A stretch of DNA of 64,000 nucleotides from Pseudopedobacter sp965218985 (GTDB lineage: Bacteria > Bacteroidota > Bacteroidia > Sphingobacteriales > Sphingobacteriaceae), in the NCBI GenBank assembly GCA_965218985.1, contig CBDCMP010000007.1:1798001-1862000 (forward strand), written 5' to 3'. Positions 28,232-37,015 of the stretch are shown here, in pieces (the first letter of the stretch is position 1; each line of letters starts with the position of its first letter). Position numbers and translations under genes: made by a program. Under the pieces are notes generated by a model. It saw only the letters and a program-made list of their open reading frames with translations. It searched no databases and was not told the DNA's origin.

Positions 28232-29401
28232 CTAGGTCTTCTCCCTGCGGCTACCATCATATAATTCATACTCCAATAAACGGCAATCCAATTTTCCGTT
28301 ATAGAATTCAATACGTCTGGATGCCCTTAAACCAATTTTCTTAGCTAATTCTGGGTTGCCAGTGAAAATGTAGCCTTTATAGCCTTTGCATTCCTGCTTC
28401 ATGAAATCTCCCATACGTTTGTAGGTGGCTTCCAGTTTAGCGTGAACGCCCAGTCGCTCGCCGTATTCTGGGTTGAATAGGACCATACCACCTCCTTCCG
28501 GGACCACTGTCTCCGCAAAGTCACAAACATGGAAATCTATCAGCGTGTCCACTCCGGCGGTCTTGGCATTTTTGATGGAGATATCCACAGCATCTTCCGA
28601 GATATCGGTGGCGATGATTTTGAAATCAATTTGTTTAACGATTTGATCTTTTAAAATCCTTCGCTCTGCAAAGAAAACCTCTTCATCGTAGCCCAGGATA
28701 TGCATGAATCCGTAATTCATCCGAAGCAATCCTGGTGTTCTCTTGGTGGCTATCAGTGCGGCTTCTATGGCTAAAGTCCCCGAACCACACATCGGGTTCA
28801 GGAAATTGGACTGGTGATCCCATCCGGCGGCGAATATGGTTCCCGAAGCTAAAGCCTCTAGCATAGGTGCTTTGCCGGGGATTTTGCGATAGCTGTGCTT
28901 GGCTAGGGTCTCCCCGGAAGTGTCTATAAATATCTCGGCCTGTTCATTCTTCCAGTAAAGGTGTACCACGGCTTTGGAGTAATCTGATCCCGAGTTTGGT
29001 CTAAGCTGATGTTTATCTTTAATTCTGTCTACAATGGCATCTTTCACTCTTAGGTTTGCAAACAAAGGAGTGGTAATCGTAGGGTTATCCACATTAGAGG
29101 TCACAGAAAAATATCCGCTAAAATCTATTAGATTCTCCCATGCTAAAGTCTTAAGTTTTTGATGTAATTCATCGTGGTTTTCGGCAGTGAATTCATGCAA
29201 TCTATATAGCACTTGGCTGGCACATCTGAGGTTGAGATTCAGCTTGATACAATCGTTTAAACTTCCCTTTAATTCCACTCCGGTGGAGAAATTTCTAACA
29301 GGCTTAAAGCCCAAAGCTGTCACCTCATTTTCAAGGTAAGGGGCCAATCTTTTATTGCAGGTAATGATCACCTTCGCAGGAGTGTTGAAAACTTGATCCA
29401 T
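28232..29401 (-). CDS. THUMP-domain class I RNA methyltransferase (RlmL-N-like)
   Basis: About 389 residues from the ATG at 29401. A ferredoxin-like/THUMP N-terminal part (LAPYLENEVTALGFKPVRN) precedes a Rossmann methyltransferase with NPMCGSGTLAIEAALIA and VLFNPEYGERLG, the NPPY-like motif reading NPEY. It resembles the m2G-forming N-terminal half of E. coli RlmL. A frame up to 29488 exists but would overlap the divergent DUF3127 gene. Confidence 0.88.
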   Translation of the reverse strand: MDQVFNTPAKVIITCNKRLAPYLENEVTALGFKPVRNFSTGVELKGSLNDCIKLNLNLRCASQVLYRLHEFTAENHDELHQKLKTLAWENLIDFSGYFSVTSNVDNPTITTPLFANLRVKDAIVDRIKDKHQLRPNSGSDYSKAVVHLYWKNEQAEIFIDTSGETLAKHSYRKIPGKAPMLEALASGTIFAAGWDHQSNFLNPMCGSGTLAIEAALIATKRTPGLLRMNYGFMHILGYDEEVFFAERRILKDQIVKQIDFKIIATDISEDAVDISIKNAKTAGVDTLIDFHVCDFAETVVPEGGGMVLFNPEYGERLGVHAKLEATYKRMGDFMKQECKGYKGYIFTGNPELAKKIGLRASRRIEFYNGKLDCRLLEYELYDGSRREKT

Positions 29402-29464
29402 ATAACAGCGCAATTTACTCAAATAAATTTTAGAGATTTGATATTGGAAATTAATCATTTTGTT

Positions 29465-29836
29465 ATGGATATTAAGGGAAAAGTTCATTTTGTGTCTGAC
29501 GTGATCAATGTGACTGACACATTCAGAAAAAGAGAATTAGTGGTTGAATTTGCAGAAAATCCGCAGTATCCTGAGTTTGTGAAGTTTGAAGCCATACAGG
29601 ACCGTTGTGCTTTAATGGATAACATTAAAGTGGGTGAGGAAGTGGAGGTTTTCTTTAACCTGAAAGGCCGTGAGTGGACGAATAAATCAGGAGAGAAACA
29701 ATATTTCAATACGTTACAGCTTTGGAAAGTGAACGTTTTGGGAGCTGCTGAAGCTGCAAACCAGACATCACCAGAATATGCTGCACCGATAGATATCAGC
29801 GCAGCGCCGGGAGAAGATGACGATCTTCCGTTTTAA
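29465..29836 (+). CDS. DUF3127-family protein with SSB-like acidic tail
   Basis: About 123 residues from ATG 29465 (MDIKGKVHFVSDV). A compact beta-rich domain (FRKRELVVEF, VGEEVEVFFNLKGREW, YFNTLQLWKV) is followed by an Ala/Pro-rich linker ending in GEDDDLPF. DUF3127 is a Bacteroidota family of unknown function. The tail closely resembles the C-terminal tip of single-strand DNA-binding proteins (DDDIPF), which recruits repair and replication proteins. An OB-fold nucleic-acid role is therefore plausible but unproven. Confidence 0.85.
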   Translation: MDIKGKVHFVSDVINVTDTFRKRELVVEFAENPQYPEFVKFEAIQDRCALMDNIKVGEEVEVFFNLKGREWTNKSGEKQYFNTLQLWKVNVLGAAEAANQTSPEYAAPIDISAAPGEDDDLPF

Positions 29837-29864
29837 AGAGCCTATTTTCTAATTACAATGCGAT

Positions 29865-29902
29865 AAAAGCGGTCTCAACTTCCCAGGTTGGCCGCTTTTT
29901 TT
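29865..29902 (+). terminator. Terminator after the DUF3127 gene
   Basis: AAAAGCGG (29865-29872) pairs with CCGCTTTT (29892 on), extended by CAAC/GTTG inside, followed by a seven-T run. It begins 28 nt past the stop. Confidence 0.85.
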
Positions 29903-30003
29903 ATTCAATTTAATGTGCTTGTTTAAATCTGGATGAATGATCAATGATTGAAATCTGGCGATTATAATCGACTGAGAGTGGTATAAAAAATAGCAGTATA
30001 AAA

Positions 30004-30030
30004 AAAGGCATCAATTAAATTGACGCCTTT
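30004..30030 (-). terminator. Terminator of the T9SS-sorted protein gene
   Basis: AAAGGC-AT-CAATT and AATTG-AC-GCCTTT form an interrupted stem. Read on the minus strand the stem is followed by a T run. It lies 23 nt beyond the stop of the minus-strand gene. Confidence 0.7.
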
Positions 30031-30053
30031 CGCACTACTAGATTAACCAAAAA

Positions 30054-30989
30054 CTAATTCTTCACTATTTTTTTAATGTAAATTTTTCCAGCCTGGCTTA
30101 CTTTTAAATAATAGATACCATTTTTCGCCCAGGAAAATTGTTTGGTATAATTTTTACCCGTTAAAGCTCTTTTCTCCGAGAAAATCATGTTACCTGATGA
30201 ATCCATCAGTTTTACCGCAATAGTTCCTTTTGCTGCGGTGTTGAAAGACAGAGATGTTTCGCCAGAACTGAAATTCGGATAAAAAACTAAATCACTTATG
30301 GGTAAAATGTCGGACGTCAAATCCTCCAGATGGAATACTTTTTTTAAATCCGCTTTTGATGGATCATATATACTGATATCAAAATTAGTGGTGTAGCCAT
30401 CTTTATCGGTGGTGGAGAAGCTGTAACTATTGGAATTAGGAACGCTTGGTCTCGCCATCCTCCTATCGCTCATCCCGTCTCTGAATCGGGGGATGACGTT
30501 CATATCCGGTGTTCTTCTCGGATGCACCATCTTCCAGTCGATAGCTGCATCAGAACGTCTCCTGAACATCCGCATGGCAGAATCTTTATCACCAAAGAAT
30601 TTTAACCTATTCTTGAGGCTGTCTGGATGGAATTCAAAATGCATGGGAGCGGCATCATCATTAAATGAATAAAATCTCATCTTGTTAGTATCCAACACCA
30701 TAGCATCTCCTTCCATTTTCTTGTAAATACGCATGTTGCGGCTATGAGGTGAGGTAGTGGAAATCCCTTCCTGTTTGAAGTGGATACCATCAAACTTTTT
30801 TCTCCATTCAACTCTTTCCTCTTCGGAAATATCCTTAAAGTTTTTACCGTTAACTGTGGTATCACCATTATTGATGGTAATGGAGAGCTGCTCCTTTTTT
30901 CTCTCGTTTTGTTGAGCCAGGGACTGTTTGTGATGACAAACCACCAAAAAAATGAAAAGGCAGCAAAAAAGAAGTGTTTTTTTATTCAT
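30054..30989 (-). CDS. Secreted protein with type IX secretion C-terminal sorting domain
   Basis: 311 residues. A signal peptide (MNKKTLLFCCLFIFLVVCHH to SLAQ) leads a charged, poorly conserved middle part. The last 75 residues match the T9SS type A sorting domain: VFYPNFSSGETSLSFN, GTIAVKLMDSSGN and NGIYYLKVSQAGKIYIKKIV. It should be exported by the type IX system. The cargo function is not recognised. It is divergent from the two-component system at 31118 and could be its target. Confidence 0.8.
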   Translation of the reverse strand: MNKKTLLFCCLFIFLVVCHHKQSLAQQNERKKEQLSITINNGDTTVNGKNFKDISEEERVEWRKKFDGIHFKQEGISTTSPHSRNMRIYKKMEGDAMVLDTNKMRFYSFNDDAAPMHFEFHPDSLKNRLKFFGDKDSAMRMFRRRSDAAIDWKMVHPRRTPDMNVIPRFRDGMSDRRMARPSVPNSNSYSFSTTDKDGYTTNFDISIYDPSKADLKKVFHLEDLTSDILPISDLVFYPNFSSGETSLSFNTAAKGTIAVKLMDSSGNMIFSEKRALTGKNYTKQFSWAKNGIYYLKVSQAGKIYIKKIVKN

Positions 30990-31117
30990 GACTTTATGTT
31001 TCGGTTCATCAAATATAATTGGAAAATGAGTTTTTAATTGTTAAAGCACTGTTAATGAATGTTAAATTTTGTTAAACAAATCATCCTTCAAGAGGACATC
31101 AGTATATTTGTTTTGAG

Positions 31118-33001
31118 ATGAAGCGGAGAAGTATCAGTTTGATAATTGGATTAATGAGTTTTGCGTTGCTTGGAGTGATGGCTATGCAATATTACTTCTT
31201 AAGGGAGTCCTATAGTTTGAAATCTCAGCTTTTTGACCAGGCAGTTAACGATGCGTTAAACAATGTCTCTGATAAGTTAGAGAAAAGAGAAGCTATTGTT
31301 TATCTGACCAAAAAGGTTGACACGGAGAATAAAAAAAATCTTCAAAAAAGGTTGAATCATTCAAAAGAGAAAACAGCGAAAAGCGAGGTTTCACCTCCTA
31401 GAAGATCATCCGAAAGGGATAGACAAAGGCGTTCCACAATTGCCTTTGTGAAATCAATGAAGGCGAATCAGGCAAAATCTGATAGCTTGTTTAGAATAAG
31501 AGATAGCATTGTGAGGAGCAAATATCCCTATCGCTTAGTTTATAACGGACCAGTTTCTGAAGAGCAGCCTGCACCAAGTAACTTTAATTTCAGAGTGGAT
31601 GTGGATGAGGTGGTGGATGAATATGGCATTACTCACGGGGTACTAAGGCAGTCTCTAGTGGAAACCCCCTCTCCTGTAGTGACTGTGAGGTCGGGACGAA
31701 GGGGAGTTCCGGTGGTGGATTCAGTAAGGCAATATATGGTGCAGGACCCGGTGCTGGGAACGGTGATCAGAACCATACCGAAGCCCAATTTTTTGACCGG
31801 GATATCGGCTAGGGAGCTGGAGATGGCCTCTCCAAACAATCAAATGGAGAAACAGGCTAAAAAGGTAAATATTTACCTGGATTCTGTGGCGAAAACCGGA
31901 GATAGGAACACGGTTTTAATGGATGTCGCTTCTGAAATGCAGCAGGTGAACATTCCTCTAAAAAAGCGTGTTCAACCACAAACCATAGATTCTCTTTTGG
32001 CCATTGAGCTGGCTAATAATGGGATCAATTTGGATTACAGTTATAAGATCAGTTCCAGTAAAGAGGATTCAGTGATATTTACCAAGGCCTCACAAAAAGA
32101 CGAAGAATTCATTCCTGCCAACACCTATAAAACCATATTGTTCAGCAAGGATATGGTTCGGGATGCTGGTTTCCTAACGGTCACTTTTCCGGATAAGAAC
32201 AGTTTGATTTTAGAGAATATGGACACCATCCTTTTCTCTTCTGCTGGATTATTATTGATCCTGGCCGCTAGCTTCGCCTACACCATCTTATCTATTCTGC
32301 GCCAGAAAAAAGTCTCTGAGATGAAAACAGATTTCATCAATAACATGACTCATGAGTTCAAAACTCCGGTAGCGACCATTATGATAGCCAGCGAGGCTTT
32401 GAAGGATCCTGAAGTGAATGAGAATAAGCTAAGGGTGAATAAATTGGCCAGCATCATTTACGATGAGAACATACGTTTGGGCAATCATATTGAAAGGGTG
32501 CTTAATATCGCTAAAATAGAGAAGGATGATTTGAAGCTGGAGAATAAGGAACAGGATGTGAATGAGCTGATCTCTACAGTGATTGATAGCATGAGCTTGC
32601 AACTACAAAAGAAAAATACTTCGCTTACCTTGCATTTGGATGCTGAAAGATCAATGGTGATGGGTGACGAGCTGCACCTTTCCAACGTAATTTACAACCT
32701 GATTGATAATGCGAATAAATACTGCAAAGATCAACCGGAGATCAGCATCCGCACCGAGAATCACGGTGATCAATTGCTGATCAAGGTCGCTGACAAAGGA
32801 ATTGGCATGAGCAGAGATCAGCAAAAGAAAATCTTTGAACAATTTTATCGTATCCCTACAGGAAACCTGCACGATGTGAAAGGATTTGGACTGGGATTAA
32901 GCTATGTGAGCAATATGGTAAAAAGGATGAACGGCAGCATCAGTGTGAAAAGTGAAAAAGATAAAGGTTCAGAGTTTGAAATCAGATTTCCATTAACTTA
33001 G
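31118..33001 (+). CDS. Membrane sensor histidine kinase
   Basis: 627 residues: a membrane span near residues 7-27, a long charged periplasmic region of about 330 residues, a second span near 368-390, then HisKA (phosphoacceptor His412 in NNMTHEFKTPVATI) and HATPase (NLIDNANKYC, VADKGIGM, GFGLGLSYV). It starts the operon with the response regulator 9 nt downstream. The signal is unknown. Confidence 0.94.
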   Translation: MKRRSISLIIGLMSFALLGVMAMQYYFLRESYSLKSQLFDQAVNDALNNVSDKLEKREAIVYLTKKVDTENKKNLQKRLNHSKEKTAKSEVSPPRRSSERDRQRRSTIAFVKSMKANQAKSDSLFRIRDSIVRSKYPYRLVYNGPVSEEQPAPSNFNFRVDVDEVVDEYGITHGVLRQSLVETPSPVVTVRSGRRGVPVVDSVRQYMVQDPVLGTVIRTIPKPNFLTGISARELEMASPNNQMEKQAKKVNIYLDSVAKTGDRNTVLMDVASEMQQVNIPLKKRVQPQTIDSLLAIELANNGINLDYSYKISSSKEDSVIFTKASQKDEEFIPANTYKTILFSKDMVRDAGFLTVTFPDKNSLILENMDTILFSSAGLLLILAASFAYTILSILRQKKVSEMKTDFINNMTHEFKTPVATIMIASEALKDPEVNENKLRVNKLASIIYDENIRLGNHIERVLNIAKIEKDDLKLENKEQDVNELISTVIDSMSLQLQKKNTSLTLHLDAERSMVMGDELHLSNVIYNLIDNANKYCKDQPEISIRTENHGDQLLIKVADKGIGMSRDQQKKIFEQFYRIPTGNLHDVKGFGLGLSYVSNMVKRMNGSISVKSEKDKGSEFEIRFPLT

Positions 33002-33010
33002 CAGCAAATC

Positions 33011-33715
33011 ATGGCTATGAATCAAAAACAAGTTTTATTAGTGGAGGACGACCCCAATCTGGGGATGCTGCTCGAAGATTACCTTTCTTTAAAAGGAAAA
33101 TTTGATGTGAAGCTTTGCGTGGATGGAGAAGAAGGCTTAAAAGCATTTACCCAAAAAGATTTTGACATTTGCATTCTAGACGTGATGATGCCAAAGAAAG
33201 ATGGTTTCACTTTGGCGAAAGACATCAGAAAGATCAATCCTTCCATTCCCATCATCTTCGCCACCGCAAAAGGAATGATGGAGGATAAAACGGAGGCCTA
33301 CAGTCTGGGAGGTGATGATTACATTACCAAACCCTTTAGAATAGAAGAATTGTTATTGCGCATCAATGCTTTACTTAAAAGAGTGAACCAGCAGGATCAG
33401 GAGACTGAGATTAAGCCCACTCAGTTTGACATAGGAAGCTATCATTTTGATTATCACGCCCAAATCATATCCAAAGACGGGGAACAACAAAAAGTGAGCA
33501 CCAAAGAGGCTGAACTGCTAAGGCTGCTTTGCCTTAAAATGAACAATGTACTTACCAGAGAGGAGGCTTTGTTGCAGATCTGGCATGATGATAATTATTT
33601 TAACGGGAGAAGTATGGACGTTTTTCTTAGTAAGTTGAGGAAATACCTGCGTGACGAACCAAAGGTGGAGATCATTAATGTACATGGAAAGGGGTATAAA
33701 TTGCTGGTGAATTAA
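33011..33715 (+). CDS. OmpR-family response regulator
   Basis: 234 residues. The receiver domain has VEDDPN, phosphoacceptor Asp57 in CILDVMMPKKDG and the conserved Lys in YITKPFRIEELL. The winged-helix DNA-binding domain follows (VSTKEAELLRLLC, YFNGRSMDVFLSKLRKYL, INVHGKGYKL). It is the cognate partner of the kinase upstream. Confidence 0.96.
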   Translation: MAMNQKQVLLVEDDPNLGMLLEDYLSLKGKFDVKLCVDGEEGLKAFTQKDFDICILDVMMPKKDGFTLAKDIRKINPSIPIIFATAKGMMEDKTEAYSLGGDDYITKPFRIEELLLRINALLKRVNQQDQETEIKPTQFDIGSYHFDYHAQIISKDGEQQKVSTKEAELLRLLCLKMNNVLTREEALLQIWHDDNYFNGRSMDVFLSKLRKYLRDEPKVEIINVHGKGYKLLVN

Positions 33716-33851
33716 TAGCAATCTCAAATCTCCCCTGTGTAAAAGAAAATCTTAATTTTGTCATTGAAAAAAAAGTCTGCTATTTTGCATATTTATAAGG
33801 CAGGGAGTTTCCTGCACTGCAGGAACAAATTGCTTTCATTATTATCATCAA

Positions 33852-34424
33852 TTGACAAAAAAAGACCTCGGAACCAGGGCGTTAGAGAAAAGGTTATCGC
33901 TTTCAAAAGCAGATTACTGGAACTTTAATGATCAGATTTTGGAAGGCATAAAGCAATTCAACTGGGCCGATCATCATTATGTCCATATATTTTTACCGAT
34001 AAGAGAGAAAAACGAAGTTGATACTTTTGAAATCCTCTCTTTTTTTAAGCATGAATTCCCTGATTTAAAAATTGTAGTTCCCAGAACTCATTTTGCTGAT
34101 TTAAGTATGTCTCCTGTGCTTTTCGACCATGAGCTTACTGTTCTGGTAAAAAACAAACACCATATTCCGGAACCACTTTATGGCAAAATGGTACCAGTAA
34201 ACCTGATTGATGTTATCCTGGTTCCTTTATTAACATTTGATAGAAAAGGACACAGAGTGGGTTATGGGGCAGGTTTTTATGACAGGTTTTTGAAAAATTG
34301 TAAACCAGATGCTTTAAAGATAGGCTTATCTTTTTTTCCTCCCGAAAGTGAAGATCTTGATGTACATGAGTTTGATGTCAAACTCTCTCATTGCATCACA
34401 CCACAAAAAACATATATTTTCTGA
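33852..34424 (+). CDS. 5-formyltetrahydrofolate cyclo-ligase
   Basis: 190 residues from a TTG start. It converts 5-formyl-THF to 5,10-methenyl-THF using ATP. The family signature is RKGHRVGYGAGFYDRFL, with LPIREKNEVDT in the N-terminal half. No ATG lies upstream in frame that would give a better N-terminus. The MITE-like element begins 6 nt after its stop. Confidence 0.92.
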   Translation: MTKKDLGTRALEKRLSLSKADYWNFNDQILEGIKQFNWADHHYVHIFLPIREKNEVDTFEILSFFKHEFPDLKIVVPRTHFADLSMSPVLFDHELTVLVKNKHHIPEPLYGKMVPVNLIDVILVPLLTFDRKGHRVGYGAGFYDRFLKNCKPDALKIGLSFFPPESEDLDVHEFDVKLSHCITPQKTYIF

Positions 34425-34429
34425 TTTAA

Positions 34430-34587
34430 GAGCCTGTTTAAATTTGTATTGTAAAAATGTTTATAGGTTATTTTTGATTGAAACAAGGCAAATTTTGCAG
34501 AGATAGCCGGAAGCTATCTCGAAAAATTTAACGCAGTTGTAGCCAAAAAGAGGTAAACAAAATATTAGATAAATTTTAAACAGGCTC
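34430..34587. mobile_element. 158-bp MITE-like element with terminal inverted repeats
   Basis: The ends read GAGCCTGTTTAAA...TTTAAACAGGCTC: a 13-bp perfect terminal inverted repeat with further similarity inward. Both flanks carry TAA (34427-34429 and 34588-34590), a 3-bp target duplication. The interior is noncoding and holds the hairpin GAGATAGC-CGGAA-GCTATCTC (34500-34520). TNA duplications and GAG ends recall IS5-family (IS1031-type) elements, so it may be a non-autonomous derivative; that assignment is inference. It sits between the convergent FTHF cyclo-ligase and metK genes. Confidence 0.75.
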
Positions 34588-34590
34588 TAA

Positions 34591-34641
34591 AAATCGCAAA
34601 GTTCAAAAGGTGTTTATTTGAATCTCCTGAACTCCGCGATT
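34591..34641 (-). terminator. Terminator of metK
   Basis: On the minus strand AATCGCGGAGTTC pairs with GAACTTTGCGATT (two mismatches), followed by a TTTTTA run at the MITE junction. It starts one base after the metK stop codon. Confidence 0.75.
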
Positions 34642-34642
34642 C

Positions 34643-35896
34643 TTATAATCCAAATTCAGCTTTTACCTTATCTACAAAATCAAGTTTCTCCCAAGTGAAT
34701 AGTTCCACCTCAATTGTTTTCTCCTCCCCATTTGCAGCGTGAAAAGTCTTTTTAACTACTTTATTCTCCCTCCCCATGTGCCCATAAGCAGCAGTTTCTG
34801 AATAGATAGGATTTCTTAATTTTAAACGTTGCTCTATAAAATAAGGACGCATATCAAAGATCTTTTCTACTTTTCTGGCAATCTCTCCGTCAGTTAAATC
34901 AATTTTAGCAGTTCCTTTGGTATCCACGAAAACTCCACAGGGTTCTGCAACACCAATGGCATAAGAAACTTGCACCAAAACTTCATCAGCAAGACCGGCC
35001 GCCACTAGGTTTTTAGCGATATGGCGGGTGGCATATGCAGCCGACCTATCCACTTTGGATGGGTCTTTTCCTGAGAAAGCACCACCACCATGAGCACCTT
35101 TTCCACCATAGGTGTCTACAATGATTTTTCTGCCAGTTAAACCGGTGTCACCGTGTGGTCCACCAATCACAAATTTGCCTGTTGGGTTGATATGGTATTT
35201 GATCTGATCATTGAATAATCGCTGTAATTCAGGTTTCAGGGAAGCTTTAACCTTGGGAATCAGGATATTAATGATGTCCTTTTTGATTTTAGAAAGCATT
35301 GCAGCTTCTTCGTCAAAGTCATCATGCTGTGTGGAGATCACGATACTGTCAATCCTGATGGGCTGGTGGTCATCATTATATTCAATCGTCACCTGAGATT
35401 TAGCATCAGGCCTTAGATAGGGGATTTCGCTGTTTTCCCTGCGTAAGGCAGCCAGTTCAATTAATAGTTTATGTGCCAGGTCTAAAGCAAGAGGCATATA
35501 ATTATCTGTTTCATTAGAGGCATAACCGAACATCATGCCCTGATCACCTGCACCCTGATCCTCCGGGTTAGACCGATCCACTCCCTGATTGATGTCCTGA
35601 GATTGATCATGAATAGCTGATAGAATCCCACATGAATTCGCTTCAAACATATATTCAGATTTGGTGTAGCCAATTTTCCTGATCACCTCCCTGGTTATTT
35701 TTTGTATATCCAGGTAAGTGTTTGATTTAACTTCCCCGGCTAAAACCACCTGGCCCGTGGTCACTAAAGTTTCACACGCGACTTTGGAATTTTTGTCAAA
35801 TGCTAAAAAATTATCTATCAATGCGTCCGAGATTTGGTCCGCTACTTTATCTGGGTGACCCTCAGAAACAGATTCTGATGTGAATAAATAAGGCAT
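34643..35896 (-). CDS. metK: S-adenosylmethionine synthase
   Basis: 417 residues. It makes SAM from methionine and ATP. Motifs: FTSESVSEGHPDKVADQISD, GAGDQGMMFGYA (ATP/methionine loop), GGPHGDTGLTGRKIIVDTYG and GGGAFSGKDPSKVDRSAAY. It is a single-gene unit with its own promoter and a SAM-II-like leader, so expression should fall when SAM is abundant. Confidence 0.98.
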   Translation of the reverse strand: MPYLFTSESVSEGHPDKVADQISDALIDNFLAFDKNSKVACETLVTTGQVVLAGEVKSNTYLDIQKITREVIRKIGYTKSEYMFEANSCGILSAIHDQSQDINQGVDRSNPEDQGAGDQGMMFGYASNETDNYMPLALDLAHKLLIELAALRRENSEIPYLRPDAKSQVTIEYNDDHQPIRIDSIVISTQHDDFDEEAAMLSKIKKDIINILIPKVKASLKPELQRLFNDQIKYHINPTGKFVIGGPHGDTGLTGRKIIVDTYGGKGAHGGGAFSGKDPSKVDRSAAYATRHIAKNLVAAGLADEVLVQVSYAIGVAEPCGVFVDTKGTAKIDLTDGEIARKVEKIFDMRPYFIEQRLKLRNPIYSETAAYGHMGRENKVVKKTFHAANGEEKTIEVELFTWEKLDFVDKVKAEFGL

Positions 35897-35961
35897 ATTT
35901 TAATTTTTTATGTTTCTTTAAAAAAAGGAAGAAGGAAGATTGCAGGTAAGGATACTTAAAG

Positions 35962-36014
35962 AATGTCTTTAGCGATTTTTTTACGTGGTTGCAATCATTT
36001 CAAATCATTCCACT
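35962..36014 (-). promoter_or_regulatory. SAM-II-type riboswitch upstream of metK
   Basis: On the minus strand the leader reads GTGG (36013-36010), TGATTTGAAATGATTGCAA, CCAC (35988-35985), then GTAAAAAAATCGCTAAAG. GTGG/CCAC forms P1 around the loop TGATTT...ATTGCAA, and GCTAAAG (35973-35967) is the downstream pseudoknot strand. This order and these conserved blocks match the SAM-II (metA motif) aptamer as I know it. It lies 66 nt before the metK ATG. SAM-II acts mainly by hiding the ribosome-binding site. Confidence 0.8.
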
Positions 36015-36023
36015 TATTCGCTG

Positions 36024-36054
36024 CAAAGGTAGAACTATTTTTAGTTTCTGGAAA
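36024..36054 (-). promoter_or_regulatory. Bacteroidota-type promoter of metK
   Basis: On the minus strand TTTC (36054-36051), a 19-nt spacer and TACCTTTG (36031-36024) fit the TTTG-N19-TAnnTTTG consensus with one mismatch. The predicted start falls about 4 nt before the riboswitch P1 stem, which supports both calls. Confidence 0.75.
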
Positions 36055-36093
36055 AATAAGAATTACTTTGCAAGGAATTAAAAATTAGCGTCT

Positions 36094-36966
36094 TTGAAAA
36101 AAAGGATACTTTTCATCGTAAACCCAATTTCAGGAGGTCAAAATAAAACATTCATCCCCTCTTTGATTGACCAGCACCTGGACCATGACCAGTTTAATGC
36201 GGAAATCATTTTTTCAAATCATGTTGGCCATGCAAAGGAATTAACCGTTGACGCTCTGACTTTAAATTTCGAAGTGGTAGCGTCTGTTGGTGGAGACGGA
36301 ACCATTAATGAGGTGGCTTCTGTGATGGAATCCTCCGGAAAGATGATGGCTATCATCCCATGTGGTTCGGGGAATGGTTTGGCCAGAACATTGAATATCC
36401 CTTTGAATAATGGCAGCGCTATCTCCAGGTTGAATCAGCTGCGAACCACCAAAATTGATGTGGGTTCATTAAATGGGAGGAAGTTTTTTAATATAGCCGG
36501 AATGGGCTTTGACGCTCATATCAGTGCGCACTTTTCTATGGATAAGAAAAGAGGCTTTGGTGGGTATGTGAAGTCGACGCTAAAAGAGATCAGGGATTAT
36601 CAGCCAGAACAGTATAGCATTGAAGTGGATGGGCAAGTTTACGAGCGGGAGGCATTTATGATCAGTGTGGCCAATTCCTCCCAATATGGAAATAATGCCT
36701 ATGTTTCTCCTCTGGCTTCAGTTAAGGATGGTCTGCTGGATGTCTGTATCATCAAACCTTTTCCTTTGTATTCTTTCCCTGCTTTGGGCTATCGGATGTT
36801 CACTAAAACTGCACATCATTCAAAATACGTAGAGATTATTAAAGGGAGAGCGATCAGCATAAAAAGAATTCATGCAGGACCTATCCATGTAGATGGGGAG
36901 CCTGTGGTCATGGGTAAGAATTTAACGATAGAAATAAAGCATCTGGCATTGGAATTGATCATTTAA
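36094..36966 (+). CDS. Diacylglycerol kinase-family lipid kinase (YegS/DagK-like)
   Basis: 290 residues from a TTG start that begins with the conserved IVNPISGGQNK. SVGGDGTINEVAS is the GGDGT nucleotide loop, and IPCGSGNGLARTL and GSLNGRKFFNIAGMGFDA are typical. It phosphorylates a lipid such as diacylglycerol or sphingoid base; the substrate is not settled by sequence. Sphingolipids occur in this group, so a sphingosine-kinase-like role is possible. Confidence 0.9.
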   Translation: MKKRILFIVNPISGGQNKTFIPSLIDQHLDHDQFNAEIIFSNHVGHAKELTVDALTLNFEVVASVGGDGTINEVASVMESSGKMMAIIPCGSGNGLARTLNIPLNNGSAISRLNQLRTTKIDVGSLNGRKFFNIAGMGFDAHISAHFSMDKKRGFGGYVKSTLKEIRDYQPEQYSIEVDGQVYEREAFMISVANSSQYGNNAYVSPLASVKDGLLDVCIIKPFPLYSFPALGYRMFTKTAHHSKYVEIIKGRAISIKRIHAGPIHVDGEPVVMGKNLTIEIKHLALELII

Positions 36967-37015
36967 TGAAAAAATTCTTACATTCATATTTCTCTCTACA
37001 CCTAAATTAAAAAAT

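Noticed and set aside
31103..31110. TATATTTG, a perfect -7 box before the histidine kinase
   Set aside because: It ends only 7 nt before the start codon and lacks a well-spaced -33 element.
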